64,000 bases of DNA from Treponema sp. UBA6852 (GTDB lineage: Bacteria > Spirochaetota > Spirochaetia > Treponematales > Treponemataceae). The notes beneath the pieces are model-generated. The model did not search any database. It saw only the letters and a program-made list of their open reading frames with translations, and was not told the DNA's origin. A program made the position numbers and the translations under genes. Numbering within the stretch: the first letter of the stretch is position 1; the number at the start of each line of letters is the position of its first letter. Shown here piece by piece: positions 34,200-43,361 of this stretch. The stretch spans positions 364-64,363 of the forward strand of contig DKDI01000004.1 of NCBI GenBank assembly GCA_002449305.1, written 5' to 3'.

Positions 34200-36311
34200 C
34201 TAAAAGTTTCGCCATTCACGGATTAGGCGAACTGCATAATCGTGATCTTTTGTTGTGTGATCCTCATGCCCATCTTTTGTAAAAAGAAAATACCTGGCAG
34301 CGGATTTATCTTCGTTTTCTGAATATGACCAGTATTCTCTTTCTTCAAGTAAATCAGCATTTACAGCTTCTAAGGATTTGTTAATTGCATCTCTGTTTTC
34401 CCAAATCTTTGAAAGAATTTCTATTTTTGGAACAAGCCAGTTTTTCTTATATTTTTCAGGCAGGGATTTGCTATATTTTGAGCAGCAATCGCTTATTTTT
34501 GTCCATTCACAAGAATACTGTTTTGTTCCAATTACATAATTTTTTTCATCTGCAATACAAACCACACCAATCACTTTTTCTTTTTGCTCTTCGGAAAGTT
34601 CTTCAATTTCCGCGGCTGAATAAATGTTTCCGTCATCAAGAACTACATCGCCAACAGCCAATTCCGGGTCAAGCTCAGAATCAAAATAGCGGTTTTTCTG
34701 CTTATCAAGTTCAATTTGCGCATCTTGAAGAGCTTTTATTGAATCGTCAATTTTTGATGTGATACTTTCATTATAACTTTGGTCTGCAAAAAGATTCGCT
34801 TTGAATGGAATTTCATCTCTTTCTTTTTGTTCTTTTAGCAAATTTATTTCTTCATTAATAGCATCGAAAATCGGAGTATAATTTTCATCCGTAAAGTTCT
34901 TTTGCAAAGTGTAATGAGCGATTTCTGAAAAGTTCTTCAAAATATCGCTCTTGCTCATTTCAATTTTAAAAGAGAACTCACGGTCAGATCTGTACCAATC
35001 TATCCATTTAACTTCATCTTCGTTTATTTCTATCATTTTAAATGAGAAATTAGAATTTGGACCAAGTTTATTCCCATTAGAATCGTAAAGCATACCTTTT
35101 CTATCAGTATATCCTGACCATTTAAAATTTTCTGATATATAAGCAGGACTAACTCTATGGTCAGCAAAATAAATTTCTTCAGGATTTATAATTTTATAAG
35201 CTTTTTCACCATCAGACATTTGATATACTTTTGGCGACAATTCACACCACTCATCATTAATTTTTTCCTTAAACTCTTCAATCTGTTCTTCAATATCTTC
35301 AATGGCAGAATCGCAAGAAATTCCGTTTTCTTTTATGCATTTTTCAACAATTCCCCTTGCAAGTTTCTGCTGCTTTTCTGTTCCCCAAATACAGTTTTCA
35401 ATAAGAGAACAGTCCATTAAATCAACTTCGTCTCTGTCATTAAGAAAAGCTGATGTTTTTAGAATATGGGCAATTTTCTTCCAGCGGCGGTCGCCGACTT
35501 CAAATTCTTCGCCCTTCTTTTTGTCTTCTTCTGTCATTTTTTCATTTTGAAGAATCATTTCCTTGCGGATTGCAGAAATAACATTTTTAGAGACTTCCGA
35601 CAACGTTACTTTGTCAATTTCTTTTGCCCATTCTTTTAATTCCTTGCTTGTAACAAGAATTTTTTTATCATCTTCTGACACAGTGAAGTCATCTGCAGCC
35701 GGTTGAGAAATCATTTCAAAAAAGCCGTTTTCATCATGAATAAAATCTACAAGAATTCTGAAAATAAAGCGGTCGTACAAAGCTTCAAGACCTTTGTTTT
35801 TTGCAGGAAGTTCATTTGAAGCCGCAAAAAGACCTTTTAGAGGCACATTCATAACCTTGCTTCCATTATGGAATTTGCGCTCATTGATAATTGTAAGCAA
35901 TGTGTTCAAAATAGCAGGACTTGCTTTCCAGATTTCATCAAGAAATGCAATACCAGCTTCCGGGAGCATTCCTTCTGTCAGCCTTCGGTATTCCTCTTTT
36001 CCATTAGTTTCTGGAAGCTCCCCGTTCAATGCCTTTAACGAAATGTTCCCGAATACTTCTTCTGGAGTTGTAAACTGATTGAGCAAGGTTTCAAAATATT
36101 TGACTTTTTCTTCACCTTCTGCGGCAAAAGCTTCTTTTATGCGGCGGGTAACCATGCTCTTTGCGCATCCGGGAGCACCAAGCATGAACATACTTTCGCC
36201 AGATAACGCAGTCAACAGACCAAGCCTTATAGCTTCATCTTTTTCATATAATCCGTTTCCAATCAATTCAATAAGTTTCTGAATTCTGTCATGTGTTTTT
36301 GCCACTGCCAT
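34200..36311 (-). CDS. MoxR/RavA-family AAA+ ATPase
   Basis: A 703-residue MoxR-type ATPase. Walker A is LGAPGCAKSM near residue 42, Walker B is GIAFLDEIWKA near 120, and the sensor segment FAASNELPAKNKGLEALYDRF follows. The last 350 residues are a non-ATPase extension with charged, partly coiled sequence and a WSGYTD/EWTKI-like beta region. MoxR proteins remodel partners through vWA adaptors, and the adaptor is encoded two genes on. The ATG follows CGGAGG by 7 bp. A 70-bp AT-rich gap upstream may hold an internal promoter. Confidence 0.88.
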   Translation of the reverse strand: MAVAKTHDRIQKLIELIGNGLYEKDEAIRLGLLTALSGESMFMLGAPGCAKSMVTRRIKEAFAAEGEEKVKYFETLLNQFTTPEEVFGNISLKALNGELPETNGKEEYRRLTEGMLPEAGIAFLDEIWKASPAILNTLLTIINERKFHNGSKVMNVPLKGLFAASNELPAKNKGLEALYDRFIFRILVDFIHDENGFFEMISQPAADDFTVSEDDKKILVTSKELKEWAKEIDKVTLSEVSKNVISAIRKEMILQNEKMTEEDKKKGEEFEVGDRRWKKIAHILKTSAFLNDRDEVDLMDCSLIENCIWGTEKQQKLARGIVEKCIKENGISCDSAIEDIEEQIEEFKEKINDEWCELSPKVYQMSDGEKAYKIINPEEIYFADHRVSPAYISENFKWSGYTDRKGMLYDSNGNKLGPNSNFSFKMIEINEDEVKWIDWYRSDREFSFKIEMSKSDILKNFSEIAHYTLQKNFTDENYTPIFDAINEEINLLKEQKERDEIPFKANLFADQSYNESITSKIDDSIKALQDAQIELDKQKNRYFDSELDPELAVGDVVLDDGNIYSAAEIEELSEEQKEKVIGVVCIADEKNYVIGTKQYSCEWTKISDCCSKYSKSLPEKYKKNWLVPKIEILSKIWENRDAINKSLEAVNADLLEEREYWSYSENEDKSAARYFLFTKDGHEDHTTKDHDYAVRLIREWRNF

Positions 36312-36381
36312 AAAATCCTCCGTTTTGGATATATTATTTATTTGTATATATTAGTTACAATTATTTATCAAGTTGATATTT

Positions 36382-37278
36382 TTATTCAATCTTTTTGAAA
36401 AATTCTGAAATTCTATTGCTTATATAGCCTTCATCTTTTCCAAATTTAGCGGCAAGTTCTCCTTGTGTAGGCATTTTTGACAGGGAAGAAAAAGTTTTCA
36501 GCAGTTCCAAATCAGTAAAATTCCTTTCTTTTAACAACTCACCAATTTGGCTTATTAAAAAGTTCCGTTCCAGAACCTGCAAAACTTTCAGCGTAATAAA
36601 TGACGATAAATATAGTTTTTGGCGTTTCTGACACTTTTCAAACGCTTCTTCAATTTTTTTCAAATCTTCAAGCAAGTATTCCGTCTTAAAAAGACTTTCT
36701 TCGGGTGTCAAATAATTATTGCGGACATAAACTGTTTCAAAAATCGACATTTCTTCAGCACTTTCATTATCTTTTATCTGATCGTCTATAATTTGTGATT
36801 GATAATATTTGAAAACCAAATCTTTTACTTCATTTAAAGTTAATCCTGATTGCTTGGAAAGCCAAATCTGAACACTTTTATTTCCGGGATTTTTCCCGAT
36901 TTTTTTAGCCGCATCTATGAGCCGGACTGCTCTGTTATATTCATCTTTTGAGCACATTCGAAATTTATCAAATTCGTCACTTTTCCTGCTATGCCGGAGC
37001 TCATTCTCGATACAAGAATACAAATATCCGATGTATGAAGTATTGGAATTGTTTTCGTATTTTAAAAGTGTTCTCTTTATGCAATGAAAGATTTCAACGC
37101 CTGAATTCTGCACATCCTCTTTATTAAAACAAATGAGAGTCCATTCCCAAATCGGCGTATAGATTTTCTGAAACAGTTTTTTATATTCCAAAGACGACTT
37201 ATCTTTAACTTGAACAATTTCTTCAAATAAGGACAAAATCAATTCTTCTTTCTTTTTCTTGGTCTGCAAATCAATCAT
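36382..37278 (-). CDS. Sigma-70-like transcription factor
   Basis: A 298-residue protein with the layout of a small sigma factor. The N-terminal helical part, GVEIFHCIKRTLLKYENNSN then YIGYLYSCIENELRHSRKS, resembles region 2. The C-terminus PTQGELAAKFGKDEGYISNRISEFFKK is a helix-turn-helix like region 4. The segment between is longer than in ECF factors. It starts 9 bp after the CARF gene stop. It may direct transcription of this operon or of a wider response. Identification is from motif shape only, so a non-sigma HTH protein is possible. Confidence 0.55.
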   Translation of the reverse strand: MIDLQTKKKKEELILSLFEEIVQVKDKSSLEYKKLFQKIYTPIWEWTLICFNKEDVQNSGVEIFHCIKRTLLKYENNSNTSYIGYLYSCIENELRHSRKSDEFDKFRMCSKDEYNRAVRLIDAAKKIGKNPGNKSVQIWLSKQSGLTLNEVKDLVFKYYQSQIIDDQIKDNESAEEMSIFETVYVRNNYLTPEESLFKTEYLLEDLKKIEEAFEKCQKRQKLYLSSFITLKVLQVLERNFLISQIGELLKERNFTDLELLKTFSSLSKMPTQGELAAKFGKDEGYISNRISEFFKKIE

Positions 37279-37287
37279 TGCACATCC

Positions 37288-37908
37288 TTACAGAGAAAAG
37301 AATTCGTCCAGATTTTTTCTTGCCTCTTGTCCATCGGCCGCAACCATTGAATTTGTAAGATTATTTAAGTAATACAATGAAGTTACATCATACAGTTCTG
37401 GAAAACTTGCCTTATTGTTTTCATCGAAGTTCACTTTTCCATAAACCACGCTTTTAACATCACAATCAAGGAATTTTTCCGCAAATGAAAGAACGCACAT
37501 AAGAATCATCGGCAAAGGCTTTGGTCCGAAAGTTATATCAGCATAAAGTTGAGAATTTTCTTCAACTTTATCTAAAATTGCTTTCAATCTTGCCTCGTGG
37601 TTATCTTTAGTTTCTTTGAATTCTGAATCAAGCGTTTCGTAAGTGATTTCTGCGCCTATTTTTGAATTGATGGAATCAAATTCCTTCATAAACAGGCTGC
37701 TGTTTTTTCCGCTGTTTCCAGCCTTATCTAAAGTACGAAGAAGAACAACCTTCACCTCATCATTTTTTTTAAGATTTTCTGCAAGAACTGCATTGATTGG
37801 AAAAATGACAGGTTTTGAATACGAAATGTTTGCATTGCCAGAACCGGCATAAACCATAGAATCCAACTGTTTTTTCATCGGAATATCACAAAAAATAATC
37901 TTTTTCAT
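37288..37908 (-). CDS. CARF-like (TM1812-type) nucleotide-sensor protein
   Basis: A 206-residue protein matching the TM1812/Csx-type CARF fold in its C-terminal half: LYADITFGPKPLPMILMCVL (DITxG motif), VKSVVYGKVNF, then ELYDVTSLYYLNNL. The N-terminus KKIIFCDIPMKKQL would be the first strand of the Rossmann-like sheet. CARF domains bind cyclic oligonucleotides made by type III CRISPR or CBASS enzymes, but no such synthase lies in the window. There is no fused effector domain. It is the first gene of the MoxR-vWA operon, so it is a candidate sensor for it. Its promoter is at 38024-38032. Confidence 0.7.
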   Translation of the reverse strand: MKKIIFCDIPMKKQLDSMVYAGSGNANISYSKPVIFPINAVLAENLKKNDEVKVVLLRTLDKAGNSGKNSSLFMKEFDSINSKIGAEITYETLDSEFKETKDNHEARLKAILDKVEENSQLYADITFGPKPLPMILMCVLSFAEKFLDCDVKSVVYGKVNFDENNKASFPELYDVTSLYYLNNLTNSMVAADGQEARKNLDEFFSL

Positions 37909-38023
37909 ATCGCTTTGCTCCTATAAGCATTATTAATAATAAGGTGCGAAAAGATGAACAGTTGATATTTTTGGGTTATTTTTTTGAATATTTTATTTTC
38001 TGCCATTATCGCCTATCTGATAA

Positions 38024-38032
38024 ATTATAGCA
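38024..38032 (-). promoter_or_regulatory. Extended -10 promoter of the CARF-MoxR operon
   Basis: TGCTATAAT on the minus strand, 115 bp before the CARF ATG. It begins just downstream of the terminator of the HEPN gene. The resulting untranslated leader of about 110 bases is longer than at other genes here and shows no clear structure. Confidence 0.5.
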
Positions 38033-38042
38033 TGTCCTTAGT

Positions 38043-38097
38043 AAAAAAAATCACCGCCAGCAGAAGCAGCTTGCAAACAGCAACTTCCGCCGACGGC
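38043..38097 (-). terminator. Strong terminator after the HEPN candidate gene
   Basis: On the minus strand an 18-bp, GC-rich stem with several G-U pairs (GCCGTCGGCGGAAG... paired with ...CTTCTGCTGGCGGT) closes a 9-base loop. GATTTTTTTT follows. It isolates the 38239-39180 gene from the CARF operon. Confidence 0.85.
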
Positions 38098-38238
38098 AAA
38101 AACTAGAATGATGTTCTATGCGGAAACTTCATTTTCGTCAGTTTCTTCAGAGGAAGATTCCAAAGAACTTTCTGTAACAACATTGACTTTTGAAAAAGCC
38201 GTTGACTCAATCTCTTTTCTGATTTTCAGCGGATTTCT

Positions 38239-39180
38239 TTACTTTATCAATGGAAATCTTGTATGCCACTTTGAACAGTCTAATTTTGTATTTTGAAGGC
38301 CTATATATTTTAGAATAACCGCATTGCACAGCCTTCGCAGATAATATTCATAATCTGTAATTCGGACTTCAGATTTCGGATATTTATTATTATCCTTGAT
38401 ATTTGATGATTCAGTTTCCGCAACAAACAAATTCTCATGGAACAATTTATTTCTCAAATTTGAATATGTTGACAACGATAATCTTAAAAAATCTTCTTTT
38501 GAAAATTCTTTTTTCTTCAAATTATAATTCATATCAGCAGTATATAATTGGATATAGTTTATATTTAGTTTTTCAAGCATTTGCGCAATATTTCTGCCTG
38601 CTTCTTTTTCAATCTTTATATTAGGATAATATGATTTCAAAAACTGCTTGCAAAAAGCTTCTAGTCCAGAAAAACATAAAAAATATGTTATTTCTATACA
38701 CGGTCTGCGCATATGAAATGGTTCTGTAACTTTGTAAACCAAACTTCTAAATTCTGAATTATGTTCAGTGTCAAAAACAGAACCTTTTTTCATATTACAC
38801 AAGTCATTTTTATCTATAAGCTTTAAATAAAGTTTCTCTACAATTTCTTTCTGAATATCAAAATACATTGAAAAAGGGGCACTTGCACCTCGTCGTTCAA
38901 AATCAGCTTCATACGAATCACTTATACAGTTTTCATCTTTTATCAGCTTAATAATTACATCTTGCTGCTGCACAAACGTTAATACAGGCTGCATATAAAA
39001 AATGAATTCATTTGCATCAGTTTCATTTGTTTCAATATAGCCTGTAAGATTATAATGATACTTATCTTTTGAAACTTTCACTTCGTCCCAAAATGGCAAA
39101 TGATATTTTTTAGGTTCAAAATTAAAACCATTGAAAGAAAATGCCTGTTCAAAAAAGAAACCGTAAACAGCAAATCTCAT
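38239..39180 (-). CDS. HEPN-type RX4H protein, unrecognised N-terminal domain
   Basis: A 313-residue protein. The C-terminal third is helical with LEAFCKQFLKSY (about 173-184) and then LRNKLFHE (Arg243 to His248), an RX4H motif as in HEPN ribonucleases such as ApeA-like abortive-infection proteins. The N-terminal 150 residues are of mixed composition and unrecognised, possibly a sensor. It is a single-gene unit with TGTTATAAT at 39275-39283 and a terminator at 38043-38097. The frame stays open for 40 codons past the TAA at 38239 (to TAG at 38116), so the annotated end could be a recent stop. Confidence 0.6.
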   Translation of the reverse strand: MRFAVYGFFFEQAFSFNGFNFEPKKYHLPFWDEVKVSKDKYHYNLTGYIETNETDANEFIFYMQPVLTFVQQQDVIIKLIKDENCISDSYEADFERRGASAPFSMYFDIQKEIVEKLYLKLIDKNDLCNMKKGSVFDTEHNSEFRSLVYKVTEPFHMRRPCIEITYFLCFSGLEAFCKQFLKSYYPNIKIEKEAGRNIAQMLEKLNINYIQLYTADMNYNLKKKEFSKEDFLRLSLSTYSNLRNKLFHENLFVAETESSNIKDNNKYPKSEVRITDYEYYLRRLCNAVILKYIGLQNTKLDCSKWHTRFPLIK

Positions 39181-39310
39181 TATTTTTCTCCTACGCTATT
39201 AATCATCAGGTTCAATAATTTCTCCAGACATTGCTTTGCATACTTTCAATTTAAGAATTTCATTCTCAAAGAAAATTATAACATATTTTTAGCGGATTTG
39301 CAGGGGAAAT

Positions 39311-39562
39311 TCAGTTTTCTATATATAGAACTCCATTTTCGTACAGTGTTTCTGGCGCAATATCTATGTCATCATTCCAGACAGCAGTCTGACCATTAGT
39401 ACAAACAGAATTAAACAACGAAACATCCGCAAGAGGTTTGTACATCGGGTATTCCAAATAAGGCTTCATGTCGAAAATCTTTTTTACGCCTTGCTCAAAC
39501 GTGAGAAGCAATCTATATCCATTTAGAGGTTTTACATTTTTTACAGTCCAAACAGAATTCAT
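39311..39562 (-). CDS. DUF2442-domain protein
   Basis: An 83-residue protein of the DUF2442 family, recognised by VKPLNGYRLLLTFEQGVKKIFDM, PYLEYPMYKPLAD, and the end VWNDDIDIAPETLYENG. These small proteins often pair with DUF4160 proteins in toxin-antitoxin-like units; no partner is visible here. It lies 74 bp after hsdR on the same strand and could be the tail of that operon. Confidence 0.8.
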   Translation of the reverse strand: MNSVWTVKNVKPLNGYRLLLTFEQGVKKIFDMKPYLEYPMYKPLADVSLFNSVCTNGQTAVWNDDIDIAPETLYENGVLYIEN

Positions 39563-39636
39563 AAAAGATCCTATTGCAGAGGAAGAATTTTCACCAAGTT
39601 TTCCTTGTTCTTTGCAAGTTCCCAGGGGGAAAGCAA

Positions 39637-42600
39637 CTAATTTGCTGTTTTTATAAACGCCTTGTACAAGGCCTCAGCCATCATCTTTTTCATAAACTCG
39701 TATTTCTGCTTGTCCTCGAACCAGGACTGATACGCTTCCATATTTTCCATGTATGAATTTTGGAGAGTGTCATCAAACGACTTGGGCATTATATTGTTCT
39801 CAAACATCTGACGGCCGTTTGAGCGCGCCGACTGCATCAGTTTCTTGTCCTGCCTCATTGTGTTGTAGACATCCTCAAAAATAACGCGGTCGCGCTCTGT
39901 AAATTTTGCTCCAAATTCCTCGTTTATCTTTTTTATGACTTCTGAAAGCGGAGTTTTCTTTTCCTTTTCGCCCACACTGTTTTTTATCCGCTGCGGCTCA
40001 ATAACGCCGTTCTCTTTCTTCAGCTCAACAGCGCCTTCAAATGTCTTTTCAAGCTTATAATATTCAAGCTTAATCTTGCTCGTAATATCAATCATTGTCT
40101 CCTTGTCCTGCGGAACAAGTTTTTCAAGATACTTGCAGAACAGATACTCGCGGTGCAGGTCTTTGGAGAACATACGGATTATCTGGGCAATAAAGTTGTA
40201 CCATTTTACAAACGAGCGAAGCAGTTTTCTGAACTGGTAACGCTGCTCCTGGTTAAGGCCGTTGTAGCCGTCAACAACAGGCTTCAAGGCGTTTGTAATC
40301 ATTGCCTGCCGTGAAGGATTCTTTTTTTCTTTTAAATAGATGTCTGTAACGTTTTTAATATCTTCATCATTGTAAATCTTGTAGCTGCGCAGCATTTTCT
40401 GCGTCTTGTAAATCAGGTTTTTATTCAGCTCCTCCTTTAATTCTGTTGTCTGATAATACGGCTGGAACGCCTCAAGAATCTGCTCTTTTGTATTAACAAA
40501 GTCCAGAACAAAAGTGTCTTCCTTTCCGTCGCAAGTCCGGTTCAGGCGGCTAAGAGTCTGCACAGCCTTTACATCGCGGAGCTTCTTGTCAACAATCATC
40601 GTATGAAGATAGCTTTCGCTGAATCCTGTCTGATATTTTTCCGCTACAATAAGAATGTTTCCTTCGTTATGGAAAACCTGCTTTGTCTGCGCTTCTGAAA
40701 CAGAATTTCCGTTATGGTCTTTGTTCATCGAGCTTTCTTTGTATTCCGTTTCGGCAGGGTCTTCCGGGTCTTTCAGGCTTCCTGAAAACGCTATGAAAAT
40801 TTCAAGGTTCTTATACGCCTCGTCTTTTTTTGCCTCATTTTCTATGTAGCGTTTTATCTCATGAAAATAGCGGACGGCAGCAAGGCGGCTTGCGGTAACA
40901 ACCATCATTTTTCCGCGTCCGTTGATCGCGTTTCGAGTCCTGTCCATATAGGTTTCAACAATAATCTGCGCTTTCTGCTGCAGGTTATGCGGATGCAGCT
41001 CTTCATAACGCCTGATAAGTTTTGCGCTCTTTGACGCAAAGACCTGCGGATCATCCGGAGATTCCTGAATAATCTTGTAGCAGTTTTTATATGTCGTATA
41101 GTTTTCAAGGACATTCATGATAAAGCCTTCTTCTATGGCCTGCCTCATTGAATAGATATGGAACGGCCTGTAGCTTCCGTCTGTCTGCTTCTGGCCGAAC
41201 ATTTCAAGCGTCTTGTTTTTTGGAGTGGCGGTAAAGGCAAAGAAACTTAAATTCTTGTGGTTTCCATGGGAAGCCATTTCCCTTATAAGCTCGTCCTCTC
41301 TGTCATCTGACTTTTCCTCAGCCTCCGCTTCTATTGCCTCCCACTCCTTAAGAGCATCGGTTTTGTCTGCAAGCGCGATTTTAAGCTTCTTTGCGCTGTC
41401 GCCAGTCTGGCTTGAATGAGCCTCGTCAACAATAACAGCGAACTTTTTGCCTTCCGTTCCTTCCACCTGCTCGTAGATAACAGGAAACTTCTGCAAGGTT
41501 GTGATTATTATGCGCTTTCCGTCGTTGATTGCATTTCTAAGGGCTTTCGATTTCCGCTCGCCGTCCACCTCGGTCTTGTCATCAATAGCGATTACGCTTC
41601 CAAGCGTGTGGTCAAAGCCGGAAACAGTTTCCTGAAGCTGCTGGTCCAAAACCTTGCGGTCTGTGATGATTATTACAGAATTGAACATCGGCCTGTCATT
41701 GTCATCAAAAAGAGAGGCAAGACGGTAAGCTATCCAGGCAATGCTGTTGCTCTTTCCAGAGCCTGCGCTGTGCTCAATCAGATAGTTTTTTCCGCTGCCG
41801 TTTTCCTTTGCATCGGCGATAATCTTACGCACAACGTCCAGCTGATGATAGCGCGGAAATATAATTCTTTTTACAAGCTTAGTTTCCTCTTTGCCATTGC
41901 CGTTTATAAAAGTTTCCTCGTGCCTGTCAAAATGAATGAACTTCTGGAAAAGCTCCAGCAGCTTGTCTTTCTGAAAAACTTCTTTCCATATATATGAAGT
42001 TACATAGTCGCCGTCTAAAGTCTGCGGATTTCCCGCGCCGCCGTCAGTTCCTGCTCCGTTTGAGCCTTGATTGAACGGCAGAAAATCGTCTTCCTTTGCA
42101 GGCTTTTTTGTCGCCATAAAGGCATTGTACAAATCAACGCAGAAGAAAACCAGAACGCGGTGATTGAACTTGAAGCAGCTTTCTTTTGCGTCGCGGTCGT
42201 TAATCCATTGGATTTTCGCATTGTCCGTGCTCTGCCCCGTAAGCTGATTCTTAAGCTCGGCCGCAACAAGCGGAATTCCGTTCACGGCAAGCATAAGGTC
42301 AACAGAGTTATTGTTTTCTGTGGAATAATGCCACTGGCGCACACAATGGCACACATTCTGCTTATAATGCTCAAGCGCAGTCTGGTTCAGCGCATTTTCC
42401 GGCTTAAAATAGCACACCTTGAATTCAATTCCCAAATGCTTGAATCCGTGCCGCAGAACAGAAACCATTCCGTCATTATTGACCGCGTCCTCAAAGCTCT
42501 GGTAAAACTTATGCTCCGTGCTGTCAGGATTCATTTTTTCAAAGCGCGCCCAGGCTTTTGGCTGAGTATCCTTAACGAATCCAATCAAGGTCGCAATATC

Positions 42601-42723
42601 AAGCGCGTAGCCGTCGGCATTTCCGGCCCTGTAGCCGGCATCAATGCATTTTGTCCAGCCGCCTTCCTGTGAGATTAAGTATTTTTCAATGTCTGCTTCA
42701 AACTGTTTTTCTGTGTCCGGCAT
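39637..42723 (-). CDS. hsdR: Type I restriction enzyme R subunit
   Basis: A 1028-residue HsdR. The N-terminal nuclease of the PD-(D/E)XK type shows LMLAVNGIPLVAAELKNQ near residue 150. The translocase has Walker A EHSAGSGKSNSIAW, the DEAH box VIVDEAHSSQTG, and FAFTATPKNKTLEMFG, followed by motif VI-like VQTLSRLNRTCDGKED. The C-terminal helical part contacts the methyltransferase core. It cuts unmodified DNA at a distance after ATP-driven translocation. It starts 8 bp after rloB and is last of the hsd genes in the operon. Confidence 0.96.
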   Translation of the reverse strand: MPDTEKQFEADIEKYLISQEGGWTKCIDAGYRAGNADGYALDIATLIGFVKDTQPKAWARFEKMNPDSTEHKFYQSFEDAVNNDGMVSVLRHGFKHLGIEFKVCYFKPENALNQTALEHYKQNVCHCVRQWHYSTENNNSVDLMLAVNGIPLVAAELKNQLTGQSTDNAKIQWINDRDAKESCFKFNHRVLVFFCVDLYNAFMATKKPAKEDDFLPFNQGSNGAGTDGGAGNPQTLDGDYVTSYIWKEVFQKDKLLELFQKFIHFDRHEETFINGNGKEETKLVKRIIFPRYHQLDVVRKIIADAKENGSGKNYLIEHSAGSGKSNSIAWIAYRLASLFDDNDRPMFNSVIIITDRKVLDQQLQETVSGFDHTLGSVIAIDDKTEVDGERKSKALRNAINDGKRIIITTLQKFPVIYEQVEGTEGKKFAVIVDEAHSSQTGDSAKKLKIALADKTDALKEWEAIEAEAEEKSDDREDELIREMASHGNHKNLSFFAFTATPKNKTLEMFGQKQTDGSYRPFHIYSMRQAIEEGFIMNVLENYTTYKNCYKIIQESPDDPQVFASKSAKLIRRYEELHPHNLQQKAQIIVETYMDRTRNAINGRGKMMVVTASRLAAVRYFHEIKRYIENEAKKDEAYKNLEIFIAFSGSLKDPEDPAETEYKESSMNKDHNGNSVSEAQTKQVFHNEGNILIVAEKYQTGFSESYLHTMIVDKKLRDVKAVQTLSRLNRTCDGKEDTFVLDFVNTKEQILEAFQPYYQTTELKEELNKNLIYKTQKMLRSYKIYNDEDIKNVTDIYLKEKKNPSRQAMITNALKPVVDGYNGLNQEQRYQFRKLLRSFVKWYNFIAQIIRMFSKDLHREYLFCKYLEKLVPQDKETMIDITSKIKLEYYKLEKTFEGAVELKKENGVIEPQRIKNSVGEKEKKTPLSEVIKKINEEFGAKFTERDRVIFEDVYNTMRQDKKLMQSARSNGRQMFENNIMPKSFDDTLQNSYMENMEAYQSWFEDKQKYEFMKKMMAEALYKAFIKTAN

Positions 42724-42731
42724 AATTAAAC

Positions 42732-43361
42732 CTATTTTTTACCCAAATTCTGTATTTCATCAATAAGCAAATCCACATTGCACATAGTATAATCACCAGA
42801 ATATGAATCTTGATTTCTAACCCGCAATAGCTTTGCATTCTCTAACGCAACATTTAAATTATTCTTCAAGAGCTTATATATATCATTTTTTTCAAGCCAT
42901 TCTTGTTTCTTGCAATATCCAGAAATATATTTGCATAGCTCTTTTATTAAAACATCTTGATTCTTATAATTCTGTTTTGGCAGGACATAATGCAATAAAA
43001 ACCATGCTTCAAAACAAGGCATGGAATCTGCAACTTCAATTCCCTGCCCCTTTAATTTGTCAGGATTGTTAATCAAGTCCAATGTCGCTTTCGGAAGTTT
43101 TTGCGTTAGCAGAACATCCCTGTCAAAAACAAGCCAGACATAATCATAAGCTCCTGATTTCTGCTCTTCTTTGGCATAATCCAATAAAGTTCTTAAATTG
43201 CTATGCTTTGGAAGATCGGGCCGAATTTTCAAGGAAGAATATCTTTCAAAACCTTTTAAACGCTCAAAATATATCTTTTCTGTTGTGCCTTCCACTACCA
43301 GCAGCATTGTCTTCTGAGCAGGCTTATTTTTTCTGGCTCTGTATTTGATATTACTGCCCAT
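42732..43361 (-). CDS. rloB: RloB-family protein (TOPRIM-like)
   Basis: A 209-residue RloB-like protein. LLVVEGTTEKIYFERLKG gives the TOPRIM-type Glu, and YDYVWLVFDRDV the DxD. SMPCFEAWFLLHY is a family signature. RloB pairs with the RloA ATPase and is named for linkage to type I restriction genes. The pair resembles other ATPase-TOPRIM nuclease defence couples such as PARIS and OLD-type systems. Its ATG overlaps the rloA 3' end by 11 bp, so the two are translationally coupled. Confidence 0.88.
   Translation of the reverse strand: MGSNIKYRARKNKPAQKTMLLVVEGTTEKIYFERLKGFERYSSLKIRPDLPKHSNLRTLLDYAKEEQKSGAYDYVWLVFDRDVLLTQKLPKATLDLINNPDKLKGQGIEVADSMPCFEAWFLLHYVLPKQNYKNQDVLIKELCKYISGYCKKQEWLEKNDIYKLLKNNLNVALENAKLLRVRNQDSYSGDYTMCNVDLLIDEIQNLGKK

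Noticed and set aside
37288..37908. Membership of a local type III CRISPR system
   Set aside because: No Cas10, Csm or Cmr genes are in the window and the only array belongs to Cas12a, so the CARF-like protein cannot be assigned to type III from this sequence.
42067..42672. 201-codon open frame on the plus strand
   Set aside because: Antisense to the hsdR nuclease region, which has conserved motifs; no ribosome site.
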